From contig CAZSBB010000022.1 in NCBI GenBank assembly GCA_964605235.1, positions 44,254 through 108,253 on the forward strand: 64,000 nt of DNA, in the 5' to 3' direction. The translations under genes were made by a program, and so were the position numbers. Under the pieces are notes generated by a model, which saw nothing but the letters and a program-made list of their open reading frames with translations, did not search any database and was not told the origin of the DNA. The DNA is from CAZSBB01 sp964605235 (GTDB taxonomy: Bacteria > Planctomycetota > Phycisphaerae > Phycisphaerales > Phycisphaeraceae). Positions within the stretch are counted from its first letter, which is position 1; each line of letters opens with the position of its first letter. Positions 8,750 to 19,100 of the stretch are shown here, piece by piece.

Positions 8750-11700
8750 TAAACGTCTGCTTGCGACCGCCGCTGCTGCTGTTGGCGCTAAGCTGGTTGG
8801 CGCTCGCCAATCCCGCTGCCGCCGCCGATCCGGAATTGGACCTTGATACGGTGCTCAGCGCCGTCGCCCCCGAACTGACGGCCGGGACCCTGGTGCGGCT
8901 GGTCCGTTTCGACATGCCCGACCAATCCCTGGACGACGAAATTTACTGGCGCACCTACCGCGGGCAGACGACGGCGTCCGTTGCCCCCGTGCGTTTCATG
9001 CTCGGCCAGCGCGCAGTCATCGCTCCGCTGACGCAGCAGAATCCCGAGACTGAGCAGCTCGTCACCACCTATCCCACGCATGGCCGCCTCAACGCGGGTC
9101 ATGGCGAGCATCGCCTGGAACCGGGCGCTATTGCCCTGCATCTGACGGACGGCCAGTGGTCCAGCGCTCACCCGGCCGTGCGGATCGTGGGCGACGAGAT
9201 TCACATCCGCTGTGCCCCGGTCCGACTGCTGGTGGTCGATCAACAGGGCCTCGCCCAGCCCGCCGACCTGGCTTTCTCCACCGACCGCCTGCCGCTGCTG
9301 CGCCAGCCGGGGCGGTTCCGCCAGCTGACCATGTGGCTGCCGGTGGGCGCTCGGTACCGCAGCACGCTGGGTGATTTCACGCTTGACGGCGCGGGCCAAC
9401 TGACCGCCGACGCCGCCACGCTTGCACCCGGGGTGCAGGTGCAGGAGCGCGAACTGCGCCAGCAGATCACGGCTCGCACCACCGCCGCAGACCCGCTGCA
9501 TTTCACCCACCCCGCGCCTGCGCTGCATCTGCTGACCCATCTGCAGCGGCGGGTGTACGCCGAGTCCGAAGCGCTGCCGTTGACGTTGCTGGCGCCGCGC
9601 GGATTCGCCGGCGGAGCGGTGACGGTGCAGGTGAGGTCGGGCGATGAACCGCCGCGCGCCCTCGGGCAGGTGGAGATGCCCCAGGTGGAGCAGGTCGCCT
9701 TCGATGCCCGTTTGCTGGAGATTCCCGCCGGCACGCTGGGCCCCGGGACGTATGCGCTGACCGCCGTCGGGGCGGGGATGTCCAGCGCACCGTGGGCGGT
9801 GACGATCGTGCCGTGGCGGGCGCGCAGCAGTTTCTTTGTCCACACCATGAGTTGCTGCACCGACGCCTGGCCCACCGATGACGAAGGTTTGCGCCTGCTG
9901 CACGAAGCCGGGCTGGAGATGCTCACCGCCACCGCGCACCGCAGCCTGCTGGACGTGCAGATGGCGACGCTCGATGCCGCCGCGGCGCGGGCGCATCCCG
10001 ATCAACCCGCCGAGTGCTTTATGCACCGTGCGCCCAACGATCAACTGCTTGAGCGACTGCTGGCGCATCAGCTTCGTTTGATCGACCTGACCGTCGCCCG
10101 CGCGGCCAACTTCTACAACGAAGGGCTGTCGTACCACCATTCCTACGCGCCGTCGGTGGCGCGCATGCTGCGTCGCCTGCAGGTGTTCACCCAGCAGACG
10201 GGCGACTATCCCTCATTCCTGGGCGTCAACTACAACTGGTTCCCGCACTGGCAGGGTTACATTGAAGGCGGCGTGGCGACGGACGCCCACCTGCCGCGCC
10301 GCAATGCCGCGCTGGCGGTGAAGCTGGCGGAACTGGGCGTGCCGGATTTCACGCAGCAGGATCGACAGGCGTACCGCAAGCTGTTGGCAGCCGACCCTCC
10401 CGCCGAGCGTGCGGACTTGCTGGCGCAGCAGGAACGCGCCCTGGCGCGCTGGACTGCCGAATATCAGCAGAGCTTTGGCGTGCACAATCAGCGGTACAAC
10501 GCCGCCGTGCGCGCGGTCCGGCCGGGGACGGTCACCGTGCTCTACGAGAATGCCGGGCACGACGGCGCCAAACGCCCCGACCAGCTTTTCGCCGACATGG
10601 CGGCCGCCTGCTATGAGAGCTACACCGACCACGGCGACTGGCCGATGTCCGCCGGCTACACCACGGACTGGGCACGCGCCTTCGCCCCGCAGCAGCCCAC
10701 CTGGCTCACCACCTGCTGGGGCACCAGCGCCGAAGGCAAAGCCCGCAGCTTGTTGCACGCGCTGGGGCGCGGCCTGCAGGGCGGCGGCGTGCCCATGCAA
10801 GCCAACGCCGGCCCGCACGAGCTGGCGCGGCGCGGCCGACTGCTGCGCTTCGTCAGCCAGTTCGGCGCCATCGCCACGCACAGCCGCCCCGACCGCCGCG
10901 TCGCCATCTTGCTGACAGAAGCGAAAATGGCGCTGCAGCCCCACGGCATGTACGACGCCCATGCCGCGTATGTCTACCTGACCCGGCTCGGGTTTCCGCC
11001 GGTGCTGATTCCCGAGCAGCGCCTGCACGAGCCGGGCATTCTCGCGGGCGTTGAGCTGCTGGTGCTGCCCAACCTCAACCATCCGCTGCGCGACCCGACC
11101 CACGCCGCGCTGGACCACTTCGCTGGGCGCAAGCTCGCCCTGGGTAAGCCGTATGACGCGCTTGCCAAGGTGCGGGTGCTCGATCTGCCATTGCTGAATA
11201 TCTGGGCGGAACCGGGCTTCAAGCCCACAGCGCACGCCTGGCTGTGGCAGCAGTTCAATGACGTCTGGCGTGCGCCGCTGGCGGCTGCGCTCGCCGACTT
11301 TCAGCTTGAACCGAATGCCGCGCTGGACCCGGAGCTGGGTTATGCGTTGACGCTCGAAGCGCGGTCGGGGGACGCGGTGCGCTACGTGGTGGTCCTCGCC
11401 GACAGCGTTGGGGCGCACAGCAATGATTTCACGCCGCGTCAGGCCGTGCCGCTGACGTTGGCGGGGGTGGGTTGGCGGGTGCGTGATCTGGTCAAGCAGG
11501 TGGATTTGCCGGGCGAGGTTGTGGATGGGCGCACGCGGGTGCAGGTGCAATTGCTGACTGAGCCGGCGACGGTGCTGGCGCTGCTGCGGGATAGGCCGGC
11601 ACGTTTGCGCATCGGGGCCGTGGAAACCGTGCGTGCCGGGGAACCGATGTCGGTGGCCGCGACGGTGCTGGGCGCGACGGGGCCGGCGCTGGGCCCCATT

Positions 11701-14700
11701 CCTGTGCAGGTGCAATGGCTGGACCCGGCAGGCGTGCTGCGCGGCCAGTGGTTTACCCCGGCCGGCGCTGCGGTGACGATTCCCACCGCAGTCCTCGACC
11801 AGCCGGGCCAATGGACCCTGCGCGTGCAGGAACAGCTCACCGGCCAAACCGGCGCGGTGCCGGTCACGCTCGTTGCCGCTGACGAACCGCTGCTCCGGGT
11901 GCTGCCGGAGGTGCAGGTGATCCAGGCTGCGCACGTGCGCGCCTTTGCCCAGCGTGCCGGTGAAAAGCTGGTGATCGTGGAGGAGACGCAGCGCGACTTG
12001 CTGCCGGTGGCGCAGAAGCTGGTGGCGGACTTGCAGACGGCAGGCATGGCGGCACGGTTGTGGATGCTGGGTCCCGCCGATTTCGATGAGCATCCGCTGC
12101 GGTGGGAATTGCAGCCCGAGGATGAGCAGCGGCTGCGGTGGATCGAGCAGGGCCGGGTCATTGGCTATCGCGTGGATCAGCGGGCGTACATCGACAAGCT
12201 CAAGCAGACGCACGTGCCGCAGCGCGGCGGATACAGCGCGATCGAGCCGCGCTACATGGTTGGGCAGGATTGCATTGTGCTGGGCGATGGCGAGCTGGCG
12301 ACGAGTCTGGCGGCGGTGTCGAGTTGGGGGATGACGCCCAACGTGCCGGGGCGCGGGCAGGGGCGCGTGCTGGTGACGTTCAGCCCGTTCATGGCGGACC
12401 GCATGGCGGTGGCGCTGCTGGCGCATGATGTGGAAGGGTTGACGAAGGCGGCGGCGGAGCTGGTTAAGCGTGTGGGGGAGGCGCGAGAAGGTGGGGAGGC
12501 GGAGACGGAGGCGGAGGCGCAAGCGTTGGTGGGGGCGTCTGCGGTGGGCGCGCGTGAGGGAGTGGGGTCTGTCACGCCGGTGGCGACGCCGCTGGCGGGT
12601 TGGTCGCCGATGCGCCTGGTGCGGGATTTACAGGTGAATGCCGCGGGGGCGGCGGCGGTGTTGCTGGACGACGGCGACACGTCGCGCGCGGTCCTGCTGG
12701 GGACGGCAGGGCAGGCGCCAACCGTGCTGCCCAGTGTGCAGCGGATCGTGCGACTCGATGAGCAGGGACGCTTATGGCATCTGCAGCGCGAGGTGACGGC
12801 ACTGCATCCGGGCTGGGGTATTGCGACGGAGGGGAAATTCACGCTGTATCGCTACAGTCCTGATCGCCGGGAGACTGCGGCCTTGCCGGCGTATGACGGC
12901 AGTCTGCAGTTGCCTCCGGGGTCTGACGCAGGCTTTGCGGTGACGCCTGATGGCGCGACGGCGCTGCTGTCCCGTCCTGGCCTGCGGCTGTGGGGGAAGG
13001 CGGGCGAAACGGATTGGCGGATGGACCATGATGCCGCGTATGTGCGCCAGCGTTTCGCACTGCTGTATCCACGCATGACGGTGTCGGCGGCATTCTCACC
13101 TGACGGGCGGTTTGTGGTCAGCACGCTGGACACGCGCCCGCCGCTGACTTCGATGATCGGCCCGCTGCCGCACCCGGCATTCGTCGCCACGACGATGCTC
13201 GACCTGCACACCGGCGAGCGCCGGTGGACGCTGAGCGACCCAGGCAGCGCAGGCGCCGGCGAAAGCTCGGCATTCGCGGCCCATCAGGGTTTCATTGCCG
13301 TGGCGCAGCAGGGCCGACGCACAGCGCTGCTGGATTATCTGGGCCACGCGCTGTTGCTCGATGACGCCGGGTGCGTGCTGGTGCGCCAACCACTGAGCGC
13401 GCATGATCCACAGGCGACCAATCGGCTGGGGCCGGTCGATGGCGTGGGGGCAGCCATCAGCGCCGATGGGCAGGTGGCCGCCTTTGCGGTGCGCGGGAAA
13501 ATGGCCGTGGTGCATGACGTGACCGTGCAGGTGATGTCGATGTCCACGGTGACCGGCATTGCGGTGCTGGCGGATGGCAGTGGGGTGGTGGCGGGACTGG
13601 ATGACGGCCGGGTCAGGTGCTGGACGCCGACCGGGGTGGAACGCTGGACCACCAGCCTGGGCGGCGCGGGCGTGCGGGTGGCGGCGCCGGCGGGTGGCGG
13701 GGTGGTGGCAGCCAATGGCGATGGGGTGGTGTTCTGGCTGAGCGACGCCGGCGTGATCACTGGGCAGGTTGACGCACGATCAGCCCCGGCCGCGCCGGCT
13801 GGTGATCAGCCGTCGAGGGTGACGCTGACGCCGCCGGTGGATTATGACCCGCCCAGCACGGTGGCTTTGGCGCAGCGGTGGTTGCACGCGCAGCCGGCCG
13901 CTCAGTGGGAAGGAACTGGCGCTGTGCAGGACATGGCCGGGCAGCGCTTTCACGCGGTGCAGGAGCCGTTGGAGCTGACCGCCTCGGCAGGCGGCGAGCA
14001 TTTCGTGCGGCTGGTATATCGTCGTCCAGTCGACAATCAGGAGCTGCGCATCATCACGCAGGATGAGGCGGGCACGCGGACATTTGTGCTGGACCTGCCC
14101 ACGCCGGCGTACCGGGAAGTGTGTCTGCCGTTGCGGGGGAAGACGGTGCGGGTGCGCCTGGAGAGCACAGGTCCGGTGTGGGTGAATGCGTTTTCGTTGT
14201 GGCGATTCCGCTGGCCGGGGCCGAATGTGGCGTATGTGCAGCCGGCGGGGAAGTCCGGGGGAGCCGGGGGGGCCGGGGGAGCGGAGTTAACCTCCGGGGG
14301 CGGGGGCGGCGATGATCTGCTGGCGGAACTGGCGTTGGAGGAGGACACTGTCAAGCCCGGGGTGCTCAAGGACTGCAAGGTGTACTGGCCAAACACGGAC
14401 CCGGACACGGTGCGCGGGCAATTCCTGCCCTCGGCGGCAAACCCGCTGCGCATGGTCAATGGTCAGCGGTGGGAGTTGGGGCAGCTCAAGCCCTGGACGC
14501 AGGCGGCGCGGCATCGTCCGGCGTGGGGCGGCAGCTTCACGGTGGACTTCGGCAAGCCGGTGAGACTGGGGCTGGTGGCGACGTATGACTGGACCACCCA
14601 GCAGAGCCAGATCGCGCGCACGCTGGCGGTGTTCAGCGGAGCGCTGCAGGATCGGCGGGACGATCCGCCGGTGCTGACAGCGGTGGTGGGGAATGATCAG

Positions 14701-14817
14701 TTCTGGCGGCTGCTGGAGCTGGAACCCTCCACGCCGGTGCGGGTGCTGGGGGTGCATGCGTTCGTGTCGGACACGGAGCCGGAGGGGCTGAGCGAAGTGG
14801 AAGCGTATCAGCGGTAA
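8746..14817 (+). CDS. Giant secreted multidomain protein with barrel, propeller and discoidin-like modules
   Basis: 2023 residues. The start overlaps the previous stop (ATGA), so the two are translationally coupled. A signal peptide ends near residue 26 (NPAAAADPE). The order is: beta-rich N-terminus; a barrel-like region from about 362; a GATase-like segment near 720-810, as in the upstream protein; an Ig-like part; a Rossmann-like module near 1050-1240 that matches the C-terminus of the upstream protein; a Glu/Gly/Ala-rich linker at about 1240-1285; a WD/PQQ-like propeller at about 1290-1660; a jelly-roll part to about 1835; a Gly-rich linker; and a discoidin-like C-terminus. The set suggests a cell-surface glycan-handling protein. 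The enzyme activity, if any, is unknown. Confidence 0.7.
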   Translation: MINVCLRPPLLLLALSWLALANPAAAADPELDLDTVLSAVAPELTAGTLVRLVRFDMPDQSLDDEIYWRTYRGQTTASVAPVRFMLGQRAVIAPLTQQNPETEQLVTTYPTHGRLNAGHGEHRLEPGAIALHLTDGQWSSAHPAVRIVGDEIHIRCAPVRLLVVDQQGLAQPADLAFSTDRLPLLRQPGRFRQLTMWLPVGARYRSTLGDFTLDGAGQLTADAATLAPGVQVQERELRQQITARTTAADPLHFTHPAPALHLLTHLQRRVYAESEALPLTLLAPRGFAGGAVTVQVRSGDEPPRALGQVEMPQVEQVAFDARLLEIPAGTLGPGTYALTAVGAGMSSAPWAVTIVPWRARSSFFVHTMSCCTDAWPTDDEGLRLLHEAGLEMLTATAHRSLLDVQMATLDAAAARAHPDQPAECFMHRAPNDQLLERLLAHQLRLIDLTVARAANFYNEGLSYHHSYAPSVARMLRRLQVFTQQTGDYPSFLGVNYNWFPHWQGYIEGGVATDAHLPRRNAALAVKLAELGVPDFTQQDRQAYRKLLAADPPAERADLLAQQERALARWTAEYQQSFGVHNQRYNAAVRAVRPGTVTVLYENAGHDGAKRPDQLFADMAAACYESYTDHGDWPMSAGYTTDWARAFAPQQPTWLTTCWGTSAEGKARSLLHALGRGLQGGGVPMQANAGPHELARRGRLLRFVSQFGAIATHSRPDRRVAILLTEAKMALQPHGMYDAHAAYVYLTRLGFPPVLIPEQRLHEPGILAGVELLVLPNLNHPLRDPTHAALDHFAGRKLALGKPYDALAKVRVLDLPLLNIWAEPGFKPTAHAWLWQQFNDVWRAPLAAALADFQLEPNAALDPELGYALTLEARSGDAVRYVVVLADSVGAHSNDFTPRQAVPLTLAGVGWRVRDLVKQVDLPGEVVDGRTRVQVQLLTEPATVLALLRDRPARLRIGAVETVRAGEPMSVAATVLGATGPALGPIPVQVQWLDPAGVLRGQWFTPAGAAVTIPTAVLDQPGQWTLRVQEQLTGQTGAVPVTLVAADEPLLRVLPEVQVIQAAHVRAFAQRAGEKLVIVEETQRDLLPVAQKLVADLQTAGMAARLWMLGPADFDEHPLRWELQPEDEQRLRWIEQGRVIGYRVDQRAYIDKLKQTHVPQRGGYSAIEPRYMVGQDCIVLGDGELATSLAAVSSWGMTPNVPGRGQGRVLVTFSPFMADRMAVALLAHDVEGLTKAAAELVKRVGEAREGGEAETEAEAQALVGASAVGAREGVGSVTPVATPLAGWSPMRLVRDLQVNAAGAAAVLLDDGDTSRAVLLGTAGQAPTVLPSVQRIVRLDEQGRLWHLQREVTALHPGWGIATEGKFTLYRYSPDRRETAALPAYDGSLQLPPGSDAGFAVTPDGATALLSRPGLRLWGKAGETDWRMDHDAAYVRQRFALLYPRMTVSAAFSPDGRFVVSTLDTRPPLTSMIGPLPHPAFVATTMLDLHTGERRWTLSDPGSAGAGESSAFAAHQGFIAVAQQGRRTALLDYLGHALLLDDAGCVLVRQPLSAHDPQATNRLGPVDGVGAAISADGQVAAFAVRGKMAVVHDVTVQVMSMSTVTGIAVLADGSGVVAGLDDGRVRCWTPTGVERWTTSLGGAGVRVAAPAGGGVVAANGDGVVFWLSDAGVITGQVDARSAPAAPAGDQPSRVTLTPPVDYDPPSTVALAQRWLHAQPAAQWEGTGAVQDMAGQRFHAVQEPLELTASAGGEHFVRLVYRRPVDNQELRIITQDEAGTRTFVLDLPTPAYREVCLPLRGKTVRVRLESTGPVWVNAFSLWRFRWPGPNVAYVQPAGKSGGAGGAGGAELTSGGGGGDDLLAELALEEDTVKPGVLKDCKVYWPNTDPDTVRGQFLPSAANPLRMVNGQRWELGQLKPWTQAARHRPAWGGSFTVDFGKPVRLGLVATYDWTTQQSQIARTLAVFSGALQDRRDDPPVLTAVVGNDQFWRLLELEPSTPVRVLGVHAFVSDTEPEGLSEVEAYQR

Positions 14818-14873
14818 TGCGGCAGCAGCGGTGCGCGCGGCTCAGGCAGTGGTCATGTGGATGGGGTCTGCGT

Positions 14874-15695
14874 TCACTCCGCCAGCGGTTCGCCGGTGAA
14901 CACGCCGATGAGTTCCCGGCGGGAGGTGACGCCGAGTTTGCGGTAGATGTTTTTGACGTGCACATGGACGGTGTGCGGCGAGCGATGGATGCGCTGGGCG
15001 ACCTCGCGTTCGGTGATGCCGGATTGGAGGTAGTGGAGGATGCGGCGTTCGGTGGGGGTCAGGCGGGCGAGCAGTTCATTGGGCGCCTGGGCGGGCGCGG
15101 GCGCGGTGTTCGCGCTGGAATCGGTGAGCACCGCCGAGGCCCGCCGGGTTTCCTGTTCGAGACTGCTGCGCAGCAGGTTGCTCAACGCCGGGCGCAGGCG
15201 GTCGAGCGCCTGCACATGGCTGTCGGCGTAAGCGCGTTGCCGACTGCAGCGCAGCAGCGTGAGCATCGCCCAGGCGTCGTTGTGGATGGGGAAGGTGGCG
15301 CAGAGCACATCGACGACCGGAGCGAAAGCTTCGACGGGTTGAAAGAGACGCATCTGCGACCAGGTCAGTTCATCGAGCGCCTGCCGCGGGCGGACGGCGC
15401 GGTCATCCCATTTGCGTTGCTGGAAGAGGGTGAAGACGGATTCGGGATCCAGCGGCCAATCCTGCAGGGTGCGCCAGGCGCCGGGGGGCAGATCGACACC
15501 GTGAGCGCTGACGCACGCCAGCGGCACACTCGACTGCACGCCGAAGATTCGGCCGGCCGCCAGCCGCGCATCCAATGCGGCGGCGGTCACATGCAGCGCG
15601 TGGACAAGCCCACCGTAAAGGGGCGAGCCCAACTGTGAGTAAACGGTCAATTCGTCAGTGATCACGGCACACTTAACCCGTAATGTTGTCTGCAA
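14874..15695 (-). CDS. LuxR-family transcriptional regulator
   Basis: 273 residues. The C-terminal 60 or so are a classic LuxR/GerE helix-turn-helix (LTPTERRILHYLQSGITERE, then AQRIHRSPHTVHVHVKNIYRKLG). The N-terminal 190 residues match no receiver domain; they lack the phospho-acceptor pattern and look like a divergent sensor (GAF/PAS-like or autoinducer-type), which I cannot name. The only start giving the full frame is a TTG; GTG codons near 15665 are alternatives, and no good ribosome-binding site decides between them. It converges with the giant gene at 14817 and diverges from fliD, which makes fliD a possible target, though this is speculation. Confidence 0.8.
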   Translation of the reverse strand: MQTTLRVKCAVITDELTVYSQLGSPLYGGLVHALHVTAAALDARLAAGRIFGVQSSVPLACVSAHGVDLPPGAWRTLQDWPLDPESVFTLFQQRKWDDRAVRPRQALDELTWSQMRLFQPVEAFAPVVDVLCATFPIHNDAWAMLTLLRCSRQRAYADSHVQALDRLRPALSNLLRSSLEQETRRASAVLTDSSANTAPAPAQAPNELLARLTPTERRILHYLQSGITEREVAQRIHRSPHTVHVHVKNIYRKLGVTSRRELIGVFTGEPLAE

Positions 15696-16140
15696 TCATG
15701 CTCCGAGCTTCAAAGTCCCCTGTCCCGGGTCATTCGGAGCGATCCAGAGAATATATGTATCGGGTCAGAATGATTGCAAGCCTGAACTATTTAACGGGTT
15801 ATGACGAACTTGCTACCCGTCAGCAGGGTAGGTGAACCTGCCGGTGAGCTGTTTAATTCTGTCTAACTGATTTTATTTTCAGGTGTTATCCCGTAGCTGA
15901 ATTGATCGTGCAGAGACGAGGCGGCGCGGGTTTACCTTAAATCCGTCTTGCAGAAATGGTTCTGAACGCCTGGCTGGGAGTCGAAATTACCCTGTTGCTG
16001 CGCGACGCGCCGCTTGTGAACTGTGATCCCGGATCCGCTGCGGCGTGAGGGCTGGAAGCTCAAGTGACTGCTTCCATCGCGTCGATAAACCCTCCGGAGG
16101 CGCTGCGCGCCGTCCGTTTCCCCCGCCTGGAATGTGAACC
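15696..16140. other. Divergent intergenic region between LuxR regulator and fliD
   Basis: 445 bases without a supported gene. The left two thirds are noticeably richer in AT than the surroundings. ACCCGT/ACGGGT elements recur: TTAACCCGTAA near 15673, TTAACGGGTTA near 15792, an inverted pair CTACCC/GGGTAG near 15813-15831, and TATCCCGTAG near 15888. These could be binding sites for the adjacent LuxR-type protein. I looked for sigma-54 and sigma-28 promoter patterns in front of fliD and found none convincing. Confidence 0.4.
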
Positions 16141-19100
16141 ATGGGACAGATCACCAGCGGTGTCGGCTTGATCAGCGGTATTGATACCGCCTCGCTGATC
16201 GACCAGCTCATGGCGATCGAAGCGCGCCCCAAAACGCTCGTCCAGCAGCGCTCGGCGGTGCTGACCGCCCAGCAGGTTGCCTTTCAGGAAATCAGCGCCA
16301 AGCTCCTGACCCTCAAGCTTTCCACCGACAGCCTGGCGACCCGCACCACCTTCAATACCAACACCGCCACCAGTTCCAACGAGGATGTGCTGGGCGTCTC
16401 GGCGGGCAGCAGCGCGGTGCCGGGCACCTACGACTTTGTCGTCTCCCGGCTGATCACCACGCAGCAACTCGTCACCGGCGGCTTCGCCGACCGCGACGCC
16501 ACCGCCATCGCGCCCAGCGGCGGCACCCTCACCTTTGAAGCCGGCGACGGCAAGCTGACCAACGACGTTCGCCTCAGTCGCCTCAACGGCGGCGAGGGCG
16601 TCAACCGCGGCAAGATTCGCATCACCGACCGCTCCGGCGCCAGTGAGATCATTGACCTCTCCACCGCTCTGACGCTCGATGATGTCATCACCAAAATCAA
16701 CAACGCCAGCAACGTCAGCGTGCAGGCTTCGCTCGATGGCGATCGACTCCAGCTCACGGACCTGACCGGCTCCACCGCCGCGTCGCTGACGGTCGCCAAC
16801 ATCGGCTCGACCGCCACCGCCACCGGCTTGGGACTCGTCGGCACTGCGGCGGGCAGCACCCTCACCGGCAGCGTCATCAACACCATCGGCGAAGACACGC
16901 TGCTGGACGATCTGAATGACGGCAACGGCGTCCGCTTCGCCTCCGGCGTCGCCGACGTGCGCGTCACCCTGCGCGACGGCTCCACCGTGGATGTCAACCT
17001 GTCCGACAGCAGCACGCTTGGTGAGGTCATCGACAAGTTCAATGACGCCCTGGGCGCCAATGCCACGGTCGCCATCAATGACGCCGGCAACGGGATCAAG
17101 ATCACCGACCACACCGCCGGCGTCACCACCAGCGCCGTCACCGCGCTCAACAGCTCCAACGCCGCCCGCGACCTGGGCCTGCTGGTGGGCGACTACGACA
17201 GCGACGGCGTCATCCAGGGCCAGCGGGTCATCGCCAATCTGGGCAGCAAACTGCTCAAGAGCCTCAATGGCGGTTCGGGTGTTTCCCAGAGTTTCGCTTT
17301 GGCGGATCCGATCTTGACCGGTTCCACCCTGTTGTCGAGTTTGTTCAATGGGGCTGGCACCGGCACCAACGGCTCGCCGCTTGCCGCCGACCTGCGCCTC
17401 AAGCCGCGCAACACCGCCACCATCACCAATGTGGAAGTCGATGACCTGACCACGGTGCAGGACTTCCTCGACCGCATCAACACCACCTTTGCCGGCAAGA
17501 TCACCGCGACCATCGAAGACAACAGCATCCGCCTGACCGACATCACCGGCGGCACCGGCAACTTCGGCGTGTTCAACAACGGCTCGACGAGCACCTTCGC
17601 CAGCACGCTGGGCATCGCCATCAACACCACGGTCAGCACCGTGCTCAGCTATGACCTGGAGCCCACCCGCCTGCCCACGCAGGACTACGGCCCGGGCCAG
17701 ATCAGCGTCACCAACTCCGCGGGCGTCGCCACGGAAATCGACCTCACTGCCGCCCAGAGCGTCGATGACGTGATCAAGCTCATCAATGATGCCGGCGCCG
17801 GCGTCACCGTCGCCCTCAACCGCACCGGCAACGGGCTGACCGTCACCGACACCGCCGGCGGCGCGGGCGATCTGATCATCGCCGACGTGGGCGGTTCCAT
17901 CGCCAGCGAACTGAACCTCGCGGGCACGCACAGCACCGGCGTCGCCAGTTCGGGCAACCTGCAGGTCCAGTACCTCAGTGAGGCCACCCGCATCGAAGCC
18001 ATGCACGGCGGCAAAGGCATCACCCGCGGCAAGTTCACCATCACCGACTCCAACGGCGCCAAGGCCATTGTCGATCTGACGCAGGGCAATGAAATCACCC
18101 TTGCCGACGTCATCAGTGAAATCAACAGCCGCGGCATTGCGGTCACCGCGCGGATCAACGACACCGGCGACGGCCTGCTGCTCGAAGACACCGGCAGCGG
18201 CGCCGTCGCGCTCACCGTCGCCGAGTCCGGCTCCACCACCGCCAAAGACCTGGGCATCCTCGGCGCCGCCGACAGCCCCGGCGCGGATCTCGACGGCTCG
18301 TTCGAACGCACCATCACCGTTGACGCCGCCGACACGCTTGATGATCTGGTCGACAAAATCAACGACGCCGGCGTGAATGTGAAAGCCACCATCATCAACG
18401 ACGGCACCGCCAGCAAGCCTTATCGTTTGAGTCTGCTGGCGGCCAAGGAAGGCAAGTCCGGCGCGTTCGTCTTCGACGATGGCGGCCTGAACTTCAATGC
18501 CGTGCAACTGGTGGAAGCCAAGAATGCCGTGCTGTTCTATGGTTCAACCGATCCCGCCCAGGGCATCGCCATTGAATCCGCCAGCACCCAGTTGGAAAAC
18601 GTCGTCTCCGGCGCCACCATCAGCCTCAAGAACGCCAGCACCAGCCCCGTCCGCGTGACCATCAGCCGCAACAATCAGGCGGTGGCGGATGAGATCAGTG
18701 ATTTTGTCACCAAGTTCAATGCGGTGGTCTCCGCCCTGGACAAATACGACAAATACGATGCGGAAACCGAGGAGCGCGGCCTGCTGCTGGGCGACAGCAC
18801 CGTCAGCCGCGTGCGCAACTCGCTCTTCTCCCTGCTGTCCCGGCGCAACACCGATGTGTCCGGGCAGTACAACGCGCTCTCGCAAGTGGGCCTGACCGTC
18901 GGCAGCGGCGCCTCGGTGCAGTTCGATCAAGCCAAGCTGCTGACCGCCCTGGAAAACGACCGCGATGCCGTGATCCAGCTCTTTACCCTCAAAACCACCG
19001 AGACCGACGACGAAACCAACGAGACCACCATCCTCACCAGCGGTTTCGGCGTGGACTTCCAGGAGCTGATCAAGGGCCTGACCGATTCCCAGTTCGGCGC

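Noticed and set aside
8740..8760. A frameshift joining the two giant genes into one
   Set aside because: The second frame starts with its own ATG overlapping the stop and a proper signal peptide, so two coupled genes fit better.
10213..12522. A 769-codon minus-strand open frame across the second giant gene
   Set aside because: Same reasoning: biased composition, no recognisable domain, opposite to a coherent secreted protein.
16590..18460. Repeated segments in fliD considered as a CRISPR or DNA repeat array
   Set aside because: The similarity is at protein level (IN-type domains) with differing codons and irregular spacing, so it is a protein repeat.
16060..18507. An 815-codon open frame antisense to fliD
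   Set aside because: It is a shadow of the high-GC, repeat-containing fliD gene. Its translation is Gly/Val/Ala-rich with no domain, while the plus strand gives an unmistakable FliD.
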